Virus record (IMG/VR): IMGVR_UViG_3300020404_000192
Location: 1-44,321 of that record
From: a virus
DNA: 44,321 nucleotides
Reading direction: 5' to 3' (one strand)
In this document: positions 35,002 through 44,318 of the stretch, one piece after another
Numbering within the stretch: the first letter of the stretch is position 1
Layout of the letters: every line of letters starts with the position of its first letter
Notes under the pieces: generated by a model
What the model was told of the DNA's origin: nothing
Databases searched by the model: none
Seen by the model: the letters and a program-made list of their open reading frames with translations, nothing else
Program-made: the position numbers and the translations under genes

Positions 35002-35009
35002 TATTTATA
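35002..35009 (-). promoter_or_regulatory. Putative late promoter (TATAAATA) before the 177-aa and 3440-aa genes
   Basis: The minus strand reads GGTATAAATAACCTC, an exact match to the T4 late consensus TATAAATA, 22 bases before the ATG at 34980. The stop codon of the 2415-aa gene lies inside it. This is the best promoter candidate in the window. Confidence 0.55.
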
Positions 35010-38000
35010 CCTTCACCTTTGTAGTTGTGAACCTACCAGTGAAGTTTGATGATGATGTCGCAGCACTAGATTTGTTTAGTGAGATAGTAACGTTACTACC
35101 AACAACACTAATAGATGCATCCACCAAATTATTGTCAGAAGTTACTGAGTTAGTAACTGTTGCATGTGCAGTTGTCCCTGCTGCAGCACAGACGACTGTA
35201 ACCTCAAGCATGTGGACTTTACCGTCATCACTCTCAATAGTTACAAGTGTTTTTGCACCTTTAAATGCAGTCTTATCAAATGCAACTATACTTGCAGATG
35301 ATGGGAATGATGATAATTGACCACCTTCCACACGACAGTCATCTAATTCCACAAATGTTGCTGTAGAATCAAATATAGTCAAGTAGTCTGTTGTTCCTCC
35401 GTTCCAACCACGGTTGATTTTAAATCCTGCTTCAGAACCATTTGCATCAAGGTCAAGGAATGGTTTTGAATCTAATTGTGTAACATAGTCTTGTTGCAAG
35501 ACATCCATACGAGCAAGAGCAGGAGTTGTGCTACTCAATGATGCAACCTTGAATGAAACGTCATTTGCAGGAGATGTTCCACCGAGATCACCACCGTTAA
35601 TGATTATTGTCTCATCAACTTCGTAGTTTGTGCCTCCGTTCGCAATAGAAATACTAGACACATTGCCAGATCCATCTATGACAACATCAAATGTTGCTCC
35701 AGTTCCTTCAATTGTTGATGTAGATGATGTTCCACTATAAGTTTGTGATGCTGTATATGCTCCACTACTTGATGTGATAGTTCCAATACTTGCAATTGTT
35801 CCTCTAACACCTACATTTCTTAGTCTAAGACCGCCTGTAATTTCTAAATCTTTTTGTGATCTAACTTTTGCAATAGATGCATCAGATGCTTTAAAGTCAA
35901 CAGTATCTTGTCCAATGATTGTTCCATTGATATTCAATACCCCGTTAACATCAATTATTCTAGTTGTCTTAAGAGTAAATCTGTCTTTGTCTATTGATAA
36001 GGAATTAAATCCTGCATTATAGAATTCAAATGTATCTTCATCAGCTGCAGGAGCAGACTCAGTTAATATGTAAGTATCTTGGTCAACGTCACGAACACCA
36101 CCAAGAGAAACAAAGTCATTTCCGTTGAAACCTTCAAACTGCAACTGTGTAGAGTTGAATCTGATAGCACCTGTAACACGGTCTAATACATTAGGACGTT
36201 GGTTTGTAGTTCCAGATGGAATTACAAGAGATCCAGTAGAGTCAACTAAGACACTAGATCCTGTTGATGGTTTCAATACTACACCTTGACCATCAATATC
36301 TGATATGGTGATTGATCTACCACTACCACCACCTACTGCAGCAACTGTGACAGTATCACCGACTGCGTAGTTTTGACCTTTATCAACAATAGTTGCAGCA
36401 GAGAAGTCTCCTCCAGATACTGTAATTGTTAATGTAAGTCCAGTTCCACCACCAGTTGATGATGTTGCTGTTGCTGTATAAGTTCCGTTTGTATATCCTG
36501 ATCCACTTCCTGTGATTGTTACTGCAACAACTTCACCAAATGCTCTAACTGCACCTGTGCTATTGTTTTGTATTACATTTTGTCTAATACGTAATTTACC
36601 CGCATCTAAGTTTCCACTGAATAATGCAGTTCCTGTAGCAGTGTCAACTGATACAACATTAGATGTGCCATCAGTAATGTTAAATGCTTTATCAGTTCCA
36701 CCTTTAAATACAAAATCTCCACCACCCTTAGTTTCAAAGTTTAGTGGGATATCAATATTTGATCCTAGAGATTTTAATGTATTTGTATTGTCTAAAGATA
36801 ATTGATTTGTTGCAGGACCTATTACTACACTATTTGCTGATGGGTCAACCTTAAAGAATGGGTCTGTATTTCCTACAGTGCCATCTACTTGTAATGTTGG
36901 TGTATCAAATCCATTTGCATCTAATCTAAATTTCTCAACTCCTGCTACTGATATTCCGATGGAGTCAGCTCCTTGTCTGAATAAACCAGTTTGAGTTGAG
37001 TTATCAAATGCTAATGTAGGTGCAGCTGCAGTTCCATCTGCAAGTTTTGCAGTTGTCTGAACTAATGTTGTTGCTCCTACAGTTGTAAGACCACCATTGA
37101 ATGTTGCTAATCCAGTAAATCCAGATGTAGATTGAGCAGAAAATACTCCAGTAAATGTTGCAACGGTTCCTTGAACACCAGTAAATGTTGCGTTACCAGA
37201 TGATGCTATTGTATAAGAAGCAGCACCGATACCACCATCAGGATTTAATATTAATTGACTTTGACCAGCTTGACCTAATGTTAGAATACCTTCTTGGTTC
37301 ATTTCTAACTGTTTGACGCTAGAAATAGATCCAATCGTTACGGTTAAACCAGATCCTTGTGCTACACCCGCACCACCAACATCACCTAATATTAGTGTGT
37401 CAGATGCCTCAAAAGCAGATCCTCCAGATGTTACAGTAACTGCTGTGCAGAAACCTACCTTAGTGATTGTGTATTGGAAACCAGATCCACCTCCACCACC
37501 AACTGTTGAATCATCAACACTAAGAACATCACCGACATTATATCCAGATCCTGTTAATGATATGTTATTTACCGCAGTGATACCAGTGGTATTTGCATTA
37601 AGAGTGTATTGGAATCCAGATCCACCACTACTTACTCCAAGATCATCTGCGTCTATTAATAATACATCACCTAGTGCATAGTTTGTTCCTTGTGTCACGA
37701 CTGTGACTGAAGTTACTGAACCACCAGAGATGACTATGGTTCCAGTCATCTGATCACCCGCATCACCTAATGCACCAGCTGCAATGGTAATTGTAGAGTC
37801 CTCGGACATCTGTATACCATGAACAGAGCAAGTATATGTTGTTGATGTTGAGTTTGATGATGCAGATCCAACAACTACCTCGAAGTAAGATCCTGCAGTT
37901 CCTGCTGTTCTATATTGTCTTGTTGCTATACCAACAACAGGTGTAATTACTAGTGGGTGGTTAGCGTTTGAAGCATCACTAGTATCAAAACGATATGTAT

Positions 38001-41000
38001 TGTTATCTAATAATGTGAATGATGGTGCTTCTTCTGCAGATCCACTTGTGTCTATTACATATCTGTTAACGCCACCTTGTAAAGTATCTAATACTGCTGA
38101 CGCACCAGCTCCATTTGTTACAGTATCTGTTTGAGCATCTTGGAATGTTCCAGATACGCCACTAAGATATAAGAAACTATTGTCACTTGCAACGTATGTT
38201 ATGGTTCCAGTTGCACCAGAAACAGAACCAGTTACAGTGTTTCCTACAGCAAATGTTCCAGTAACACTAGAGATTGATAATCTATCTCTCTGAACAACTG
38301 TTACTGTGTAAGTTGCAGTTGGTGTGTTTCTAAAACTGAGTGTGTAAGTTCCGTTTGTATATCCAGATCCACCGCTTGTTATAGTTCCAGTAAAACCAGG
38401 AATTACGAAATCAGCAGTAGCAGTAACTGATGGACTTCCTCCAGTAAATGCAATGTTGTTATATGTCCCTGCTGTATATCCTGATCCAGAGGCAGTTATG
38501 TTTCCAGTAAGTGATTGGATGTCAGCTTGTAATGTTCCACCGATTCCACCACCACCTGTAAATGTAAGAGTTGGTGCAGATGTATATCCTAATCCAACGT
38601 CTGTAACAGAAAGAGATGATATTCTACCTTCTTGCTCATTTAAGACTGCAACAAATTGTGCATCTTGTGTAGCATCTCCTGTTGATGGAACGACTGATGG
38701 TAAGTTTCTATATCCTAAACCTTGACCAGTTAAGGTTACTGTGTCTATTGAGAATCCAATAGTTGCATTAGCAGCAGCATTTTGTCCTGTGGTATCTCCC
38801 TGCACATTTGTTAATGTTACACTTGGGTTAGATGTGTATTCTCCACCGCCACCAACTACAATTGAATCTACAGAGAATGATAAGTCAGTTGCTACGACAC
38901 AACCAGTTCCTGCTCCTGAGTCTGTAATAGTGATAATTGGAGAGTTTTGATAACCAGATCCTGCATCAGTGATTGTAAATCCATCAACAACACCACCTGT
39001 TTGTGAGACGTTGACGGTTGCAGTTCTACCTTGGAAGAACATTTGTCCAGATCCAACGGCAGATAATCCCTGAGCAGTTCCGTTATTAGCATTCGATAAA
39101 CTTGTTGCAACTTTTAGCAAATCTTTGTCTACACGAATTGCATAGTATGTTGTTGCAGTTGTAAGACCAGTAGGTGCGACTGCAGCTGCATCTAACGTTG
39201 TAGCGTCAAATGTCATCTCCATACCAGTTTCAAAACTATGGTTTGGAATGTAGATTGTATTATTTGCTGTAGATACTACGGGTTGAGAAACGCTATTTGC
39301 ATCTGTGTAAGATGCATCTGCTTGGAACTGGTTTTGTTGAGGAGCAGCTACAGTTCCTGTAGGTCCTGCATATCCTGATCCACCCGCTTGTATAGTAATT
39401 GATTGTAGAACACCCGCTTGTCCTAGTGTTGCGGTTGCTGTTCCTGCAGAAACCTCACCACCACCAGTAAATGATACAGTAGGTGCAATTGTATATAAAT
39501 TTCCTCTATTTGATAATGTAATTTCTTTCAATGCACCTGTTGTTGTCAGTGTGCAAGTTGCTGTAGCAATTTGGAATGGGTTGGTTGTTACCTCTACTGG
39601 TTGTGCACCACCTGTATATCCAGATCCTTCTCCTGTTAAGTTTACAGTTCCTAAACCGTTCTTAAGAACAACGAATGATCTAGTAGAGAAGTTAGCAGCT
39701 TCTGATGATCCAAATACTGTAGATCCACCAAATCCTGCAATTTTTAGAGCACCTTGAACATTACTACCAAATGATATTGATTTGTTAACGTCAAAGTAAA
39801 CTGCCTCTTTAACGATTGTTTCAGCGTTAACAACAAAGTCTTCTTCACCAGAGGGGTCAACGATTACCTGACCTGTAGTAGATGTAATACTGTTACCCGC
39901 AATTCTTAAATTACCAGTCTCAATAAACGCAGGGAATATGTTAGTTGTTCCAGTTGAGTCACTTAATGTGATGTTTGCAGCAGACTGAGCTGTTGATGTA
40001 GCAGCAAATGATACATTACCTGTCTCTTGGTCTACCGAGAATGCATCTCCAACACGGAAGTCACCGTCTTGGTCTGTTGATGAATATAATACTCTACCAC
40101 TATTAAGTTCTTCTACCTCATTATTCTGAATTGCAAGTGATGGGTCATTTGTAAAGTCTTGTCCAGAACCAACATAACCAAAGTTATGTGCTGTCAATAT
40201 AAGTTTTACACCAGAACCATCCGCTTGAACACCCTTCTGTCCGTATACACATGCAGATGCAACTGAACGCATCTCAGCACCGAACTGAGAATAGTCAGCA
40301 GTGATAACAGATGTAGCAGTATCACCACCATTAGATCTAATATCAGATGTTCCACCAGAGACGTCTGTAAAGGTCGTAGAGGCGTCTGTTCCATTAGCAT
40401 GGAGTAATAGCACTGTATTGATATCTGAACCATATTCGGTTGTAGTCGGAGTAAATCCTGCAGTAAAACGAGCAGATGCTTTACTTACTCTTACTTCATC
40501 AATATGTCCGTTAAATGCTTGTGTAGGAGATGCTTGATAATCAGAACCTATAATTAATGGTTTTGTTGATCCGTAGTCATTAGCATCTGTATATGTGCCT
40601 AACTCAGTTCCATCTAAAAATAGTTTTGTTGTGCCACCACTTCTTGCTACTGCAACATGATAGAATGTGTTTGTTGCTAATGTTCCACCATTAATTTGTG
40701 ATGTATTTCCTACTGCATAATGTAATGTAGTTCCATCAAGATACATTGTAGGTGCTGTATCTGTAGCAGAATTATCTCTAAGGTCAAATATTCTTTGTGT
40801 TCCTGTTACACTGCCAGGTCTTATGAATGCTTCTAGGCAGAAGTTTGCAGAACCAAATCCAAAGTCTTCATCAGTAGCAACTTTTACGTTATCTTCCGTT
40901 CCGTCTAATAATATAGATGCTGTTCCAAATTTCTTTTGTGCTGTATCTAACTGTGAGTCACCAAATCTACTTGTTACTTTAGCTGATTTGTTTACAGTTA

Positions 41001-42252
41001 CAAATTCTCCAGTTCCCTTTCCAGTAATGAATACATATGTGCCATCGTTACTCGCAACTACACCACGTGCAACTGCTTTCTTATAAGTGACGTTACCAGA
41101 TGTTGTGCCAGATGCAGAACTATCTGTATATGTAAAACTATTATTATCTACCTTTGTAATCTGATAGAAGTTATCAGTTCCTGCACCACTAATATGATCT
41201 GCATAGATGTAGTCATTAGTTGATAAACCATGTGCAGTTCTTGTCAGTGTGATTGTAGCACTAGATCTTGCATAAGTTCCTGACTGAAAACTATTCTCTA
41301 ACTGGTATGTGACCTCTGATGTAGAGAATGTTCCTGATGTTCCACCTAATTTTAATCTTGTTTGACCTGTGCCAGATCTACCAGTAGCACCTTGGATACC
41401 TTGTATACCGATAGATGCAAAATAGTTGAAGCAATTCAACCACTCTACACGCATACCATTAGTGACCTTTACACCAACCTGATTAGGTGTAATGAATGTG
41501 CACTCATTAAACAACACAGAACCGTGTTGTGATGCAGATGCTAAGTTTGCACCATCTAATTTAGCACCACGTCCTGCATCTCCTTGTGCATATCCATAAG
41601 GATCAGATCCAGATACTACACTACCTTTTGTTAATACTGTTATTCTTTCTAGATATGGACTTTGTGTAGAGTCCATGTTTGATACTACAACAAATGCATA
41701 TCCTTCATCAGCACCACTGTTGTAGAAAAAATCTTTGATTGTTAAGTCGGAAACATGACAGTCTCCAGATAATATAAATGCGTTATTATCGTTAGTTCCG
41801 CTTGTTGGTTTTACAGATGTTGATCTTAAATTAGTTCCACGCAATGTTACACCGTCACCAACGGTCATTGGGAATGCCTCTTGGTATTCGCCAGGTGCAA
41901 CGATGACTGTATCACCAGATGTAGCAACTGATAATGCCTTTGTTATAGTAAGGAATGGTGTGTCTGGGTGTTTACCATTACCACCACCATTGGCAAGATT
42001 ATCATTATTAGAACCTACTGTAGCAACATAGAAAGTATTCCCCTGACCATTCGTTATGTCAGTGGAAAGCATGGTAGTAACCACCTCACCCGTATTGGGT
42101 TTCTGGTTTGCCACCTCTATTATATTCGATCCGTTTCTAGCGTATAATTTTTTATCCGCTATATTAAGAGCGACCTCACCATCTTCTAGGTTAGAAGTCG
42201 TCGGGACTGCTGCTGCTGTCGTCGATCTCTTTAGCTTGATTCTCGTTGCCAT
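35005..42252 (-). CDS. Giant modular adhesin with beta-helix, LamG-like and cupredoxin-like modules (2415 aa)
   Basis: Residues 1-45 (MATRIKLKRSTTAAAVPTTS, then LEDGEVALNIADKKLYAR) are a fibre N-terminal module also seen in the 561-aa protein. A beta-helix spans about 74-290 (FYVATVGSNNDN; GVTLRGTNLRSTSVKPTSG; DLTIKDFFYNSGADEGYAFV). A beta module HGLSTNDYIYADHIS follows near 341. A LamG/concanavalin-like domain is at about 439-605 (FGTASILLDG, FCLEAFIRPG, YHVAVARSGGTTKLFLDGTE, FNGHIDEVRVSKA). Many Gly-Tyr repeats (GLGYTSAPTLTFTGGG and like) fill about 830-1700. A cupredoxin-like module at about 1410-1500 has His1432 and C1475-S-V-H-G-I-Q-M1482. The C-terminus carries fibre-type segments. The start overlaps the 68-aa gene by 62 bases. 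Probably a host-binding fibre or whisker. Confidence 0.85.
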   Translation of the reverse strand: MATRIKLKRSTTAAAVPTTSNLEDGEVALNIADKKLYARNGSNIIEVANQKPNTGEVVTTMLSTDITNGQGNTFYVATVGSNNDNLANGGGNGKHPDTPFLTITKALSVATSGDTVIVAPGEYQEAFPMTVGDGVTLRGTNLRSTSVKPTSGTNDNNAFILSGDCHVSDLTIKDFFYNSGADEGYAFVVVSNMDSTQSPYLERITVLTKGSVVSGSDPYGYAQGDAGRGAKLDGANLASASQHGSVLFNECTFITPNQVGVKVTNGMRVEWLNCFNYFASIGIQGIQGATGRSGTGQTRLKLGGTSGTFSTSEVTYQLENSFQSGTYARSSATITLTRTAHGLSTNDYIYADHISGAGTDNFYQITKVDNNSFTYTDSSASGTTSGNVTYKKAVARGVVASNDGTYVFITGKGTGEFVTVNKSAKVTSRFGDSQLDTAQKKFGTASILLDGTEDNVKVATDEDFGFGSANFCLEAFIRPGSVTGTQRIFDLRDNSATDTAPTMYLDGTTLHYAVGNTSQINGGTLATNTFYHVAVARSGGTTKLFLDGTELGTYTDANDYGSTKPLIIGSDYQASPTQAFNGHIDEVRVSKASARFTAGFTPTTTEYGSDINTVLLLHANGTDASTTFTDVSGGTSDIRSNGGDTATSVITADYSQFGAEMRSVASACVYGQKGVQADGSGVKLILTAHNFGYVGSGQDFTNDPSLAIQNNEVEELNSGRVLYSSTDQDGDFRVGDAFSVDQETGNVSFAATSTAQSAANITLSDSTGTTNIFPAFIETGNLRIAGNSITSTTGQVIVDPSGEEDFVVNAETIVKEAVYFDVNKSISFGSNVQGALKIAGFGGSTVFGSSEAANFSTRSFVVLKNGLGTVNLTGEGSGYTGGAQPVEVTTNPFQIATATCTLTTTGALKEITLSNRGNLYTIAPTVSFTGGGEVSAGTATATLGQAGVLQSITIQAGGSGYAGPTGTVAAPQQNQFQADASYTDANSVSQPVVSTANNTIYIPNHSFETGMEMTFDATTLDAAAVAPTGLTTATTYYAIRVDKDLLKVATSLSNANNGTAQGLSAVGSGQMFFQGRTATVNVSQTGGVVDGFTITDAGSGYQNSPIITITDSGAGTGCVVATDLSFSVDSIVVGGGGEYTSNPSVTLTNVQGDTTGQNAAANATIGFSIDTVTLTGQGLGYRNLPSVVPSTGDATQDAQFVAVLNEQEGRISSLSVTDVGLGYTSAPTLTFTGGGGIGGTLQADIQSLTGNITASGSGYTAGTYNNIAFTGGSPSVTATADFVIPGFTGTITSGGSGYTNGTYTLSFRNTPTATYTVTVVQRDRLSISSVTGTFAVGNTVTGSVSGATGTITYVASDNSFLYLSGVSGTFQDAQTDTVTNGAGASAVLDTLQGGVNRYVIDTSGSAEEAPSFTLLDNNTYRFDTSDASNANHPLVITPVVGIATRQYRTAGTAGSYFEVVVGSASSNSTSTTYTCSVHGIQMSEDSTITIAAGALGDAGDQMTGTIVISGGSVTSVTVVTQGTNYALGDVLLIDADDLGVSSGGSGFQYTLNANTTGITAVNNISLTGSGYNVGDVLSVDDSTVGGGGGSGFQYTITKVGFCTAVTVTSGGSAFEASDTLILGDVGGAGVAQGSGLTVTIGSISSVKQLEMNQEGILTLGQAGQSQLILNPDGGIGAASYTIASSGNATFTGVQGTVATFTGVFSAQSTSGFTGLATFNGGLTTVGATTLVQTTAKLADGTAAAPTLAFDNSTQTGLFRQGADSIGISVAGVEKFRLDANGFDTPTLQVDGTVGNTDPFFKVDPSANSVVIGPATNQLSLDNTNTLKSLGSNIDIPLNFETKGGGDFVFKGGTDKAFNITDGTSNVVSVDTATGTALFSGNLDAGKLRIRQNVIQNNSTGAVRAFGEVVAVTITGSGSGYTNGTYTATATSSTGGGTGLTLTITVSGGDFSAATIVDKGQNYAVGDTVTVAAVGGGSGRSITISDIDGQGVVLKPSTGSSVLVDSTGSLVIPSGTTNQRPNVLDRVTGAIRFNSTQLQFEGFNGNDFVSLGGVRDVDQDTYILTESAPAADEDTFEFYNAGFNSLSIDKDRFTLKTTRIIDVNGVLNINGTIIGQDTVDFKASDASIAKVRSQKDLEITGGLRLRNVGVRGTIASIGTITSSSGAYTASQTYSGTSSTSTIEGTGATFDVVIDGSGNVSSISIANGGTNYEVDETIIINGGDLGGTSPANDVSFKVASLSSTTPALARMDVLQQDYVTQLDSKPFLDLDANGSEAGFKINRGWNGGTTDYLTIFDSTATFVELDDCRVEGGQLSSFPSSASIVAFDKTAFKGAKTLVTIESDDGKVHMLEVTVVCAAAGTTAHATVTNSVTSDNNLVDASISVVGSNVTISLNKSSAATSSSNFTGRFTTTKVKV

Positions 42253-42397
42253 CTAGAGCATTCTCAGATTGTTGGTCAGTATTCATACTATTTAACTGAG
42301 TTTGTAAATCTTGGATTTGTGCCTCCATCATTACATTTATCAGTGTCAATTCAGAAATTTTCTTTTGTAGTATAGAAATAACAATTTTTGCGTCCAT
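42191..42397 (-). CDS. Short coiled-coil protein (68 aa)
   Basis: The N-terminal half is a single predicted coiled coil (MDAKIVISILQKKISELTLI, then VMMEAQIQDLQTQLNSM) and the rest is an acidic, Asn/Ser-rich tail ending SSSSPDDF. It begins 14 bases after the 561-aa gene and its last 62 bases overlap the start of the 2415-aa gene in another frame. The layout resembles the 61-aa protein at 17001. A small assembly or trimerisation factor is possible; unproven. Confidence 0.7.
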   Translation of the reverse strand: MDAKIVISILQKKISELTLINVMMEAQIQDLQTQLNSMNTDQQSENALDGNENQAKEIDDSSSSPDDF

Positions 42398-42411
42398 AAT
42401 TCAAATAAGTT

Positions 42412-44097
42412 TTAGAACGTTCCCCCGTCGATAGTGTCAGTCCATACAGGAACGCCTCCTGCAGTTACCGTCAATACTTGGAAAGATGTTGTTGCATCAG
42501 ATCCTGTGCCAGGTGATGCCATGTTTGCCTCTGCAGTTACCTGTAAAGGACTTGTTCCTGCACCATAGACAATACCATTTGAGGTAAATGTCCCTACTCC
42601 AGTTCCACCATACTGAACCTCAAGGTCAGTATCAAGTTCTAAATCACCTAGTAATACGGTTCCACGGTTACCTGTGACACCGAATACAGTGTTTGTATCT
42701 GTTGCATCTTCAATGAATGTCCATGCACCTAATCCATCAGCACCACCTGTGCGGTCATAACCGAAGAATCCGAACTTGTTAGTTCCAGAAGCATTGTAGT
42801 GAACCTTAACACCACGATCTAATTGATCATCTGCACCACTCACAGTAACAAGAACAGAGTCATCTGCCATTGTTTGTGAAAGGTTATTACTTAAAGTAAG
42901 TGTTTTTGTTCCTACGTTAATAGCAGAAATTGTTGTGTTACTAGGAATACCAGTTACTGAGGAGGTAACTGTGTCACCAACTTGTAATTGATCTACAACA
43001 TCCACAACAACTTGGTTTTGTCCACCAGCTGCAGATGCAGTCAGTGTGACAGGAGTTGTTGGATCTCCTAATTCAATTGTAGGATCGTTAACTGACATTG
43101 AAGCAGAGTTCACTGTAGTTGTAGTTCCATCAATTTGGAGGTCACCTTTAATAATAACAAGACCACCCGCATCAGTTGTAGGGTCAGGGTCAAGTATTAA
43201 TTCTGTAACAGAGTTGATAGTTGTAATTGAGTTACCATCTAATTTAAGATTGTCAATCTCAATAGAACCAGTCTGTTGTGTATTACCAGAAATGTTTGTT
43301 TGACCATTAAAGGTTACACCATTCTGGAATGTAGTTGTTGAGTTAACTGTAAGTGAGTCACCAGCTGCAGTTCCGATTGTTGCATTGTCGTCAACTTGTA
43401 GATCTTTGATCCATGCTGTTGCTGCAACACCGATACCACCTGCAAATGTAACACCCGCAGTTGCTACGTTAGAAGCATCTGTGGTATTTGCAAAGTTTAC
43501 CTTACTTGTTGATGTGGTTCCGACTTCAATGTCTGCACCATCAATCTTTAGTTTATCACTTGTTGTCTCGTCATATACTATAGAAGCATCTTTGTTATTA
43601 CCAAAGATTAGTTTCATATCGTCAGCGATACGCAAGTCGGGAGTTCCCGCGACACGCTTGACGTCTAAAACTGCATCTGAGTCATTAAATGAGAGTTCTA
43701 TGTCTCCTGTAGTTCCAAACTCTACTTCCTGTCCATCTTCAACTACAATCTTACCTGTGCCATTTGCACGAAGAATAAGATCAGCGTCTGTTGTAGAAGT
43801 TGTGATTACGTTAGCATTTAACTCAATGTCATCTACTAACCATTGGTCTATCTTCGAGTTACTATCTACAATAACTGAAGAACTACCTGTAAGTGTGCCA
43901 TGCACATGATCCAGTAGATCTGTAAAGTATCTACCACCTACAATCTGTGCAGCACCATTGTTATCTCCAACAAATAGTCTGTCACCCGCATTTGCTTGCG
44001 TTCCATTTGCACCAGTAGTAACGGCTAACTCACCGAACGTAATAGTGCCAGGTGCTGTAGAACCTGTGCTCCTTTTTATCAGGATATTCGATGCCAT
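42412..44097 (-). CDS. Virion fibre / baseplate-type structural protein (561 aa)
   Basis: The N-terminus MASNILIKRSTGSTAPGTIT, then FGELAVTTGANG and DRLFVGDNNGAAQIVGG, is the phage fibre attachment module also opening the 2415-aa protein. The middle is a series of fibre repeats (ILRANGTGKIVVEDGQEVEF, GVTFAGGIGVAATAWIKDLQ). Near residues 330-460 the common marine phage motif DPTIELGDP ... LDRGVKVHYNASG ... KFGFFGYDRTGG ... FIEDATDTNTVFG appears, but with about 60 extra residues between its first two parts. It ends WTDTIDGGTF, like the NDITINGGSF end of the gene before it. The ATG overlaps that gene's stop as TAATG. Probably part of the tail fibre network or baseplate; not equated with a T4 gene. 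Confidence 0.8.
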   Translation of the reverse strand: MASNILIKRSTGSTAPGTITFGELAVTTGANGTQANAGDRLFVGDNNGAAQIVGGRYFTDLLDHVHGTLTGSSSVIVDSNSKIDQWLVDDIELNANVITTSTTDADLILRANGTGKIVVEDGQEVEFGTTGDIELSFNDSDAVLDVKRVAGTPDLRIADDMKLIFGNNKDASIVYDETTSDKLKIDGADIEVGTTSTSKVNFANTTDASNVATAGVTFAGGIGVAATAWIKDLQVDDNATIGTAAGDSLTVNSTTTFQNGVTFNGQTNISGNTQQTGSIEIDNLKLDGNSITTINSVTELILDPDPTTDAGGLVIIKGDLQIDGTTTTVNSASMSVNDPTIELGDPTTPVTLTASAAGGQNQVVVDVVDQLQVGDTVTSSVTGIPSNTTISAINVGTKTLTLSNNLSQTMADDSVLVTVSGADDQLDRGVKVHYNASGTNKFGFFGYDRTGGADGLGAWTFIEDATDTNTVFGVTGNRGTVLLGDLELDTDLEVQYGGTGVGTFTSNGIVYGAGTSPLQVTAEANMASPGTGSDATTSFQVLTVTAGGVPVWTDTIDGGTF

Positions 44098-44318
44098 TAG
44101 AAGCTACCCCCATTAATTGTTATGTCGTTTAATACGTTTGTAGCGATGAATCTTGTGCTTGTCGCGTCATACACGAGCACTGATCCGTTTGCTAGTCCAC
44201 CTTGTGATGTGTCTGTCAAATCTACGTCTGACATTCCGCCAATTGTGCCACCGCCACCACCTGTAGCGACACGTGTGACTCTTGGAACTGATTGGTCTCC
44301 AAATCTTAGTCTTGCCAT
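44097..44318 (-). CDS. Small fibre-type structural protein (73 aa)
   Basis: The frame starts at an ATG three bases from the right edge (MARLRFGDQSVPRVTRVATG) and appears complete, though the upstream region is outside the window. A Gly-rich hinge is followed by MSDVDLTDTSQGGLANGSVL and VYDATSTRFIATN, a short motif seen in many phage fibres, and it ends NDITINGGSF. The following gene starts on its stop codon (TAATG) and ends with the similar DTIDGGTF. It may be a small connector of the fibre or baseplate; function inferred only from the motif. Confidence 0.65.
   Translation of the reverse strand: MARLRFGDQSVPRVTRVATGGGGGTIGGMSDVDLTDTSQGGLANGSVLVYDATSTRFIATNVLNDITINGGSF

Noticed and set aside
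34871-35320. Open frame of 149 aa on the plus strand
   Set aside because: It spans the antisense of two well-supported minus-strand genes and their gap, has low-complexity sequence, and no other plus-strand gene is supported anywhere in the window.
43385-43909. Open frame of 174 aa on the plus strand
   Set aside because: It is antisense to the fibre motifs of the 561-aa protein; its Ser/Val/Pro-rich composition is what the opposite strand of Thr/Asp/Asn-rich fibre sequence gives.
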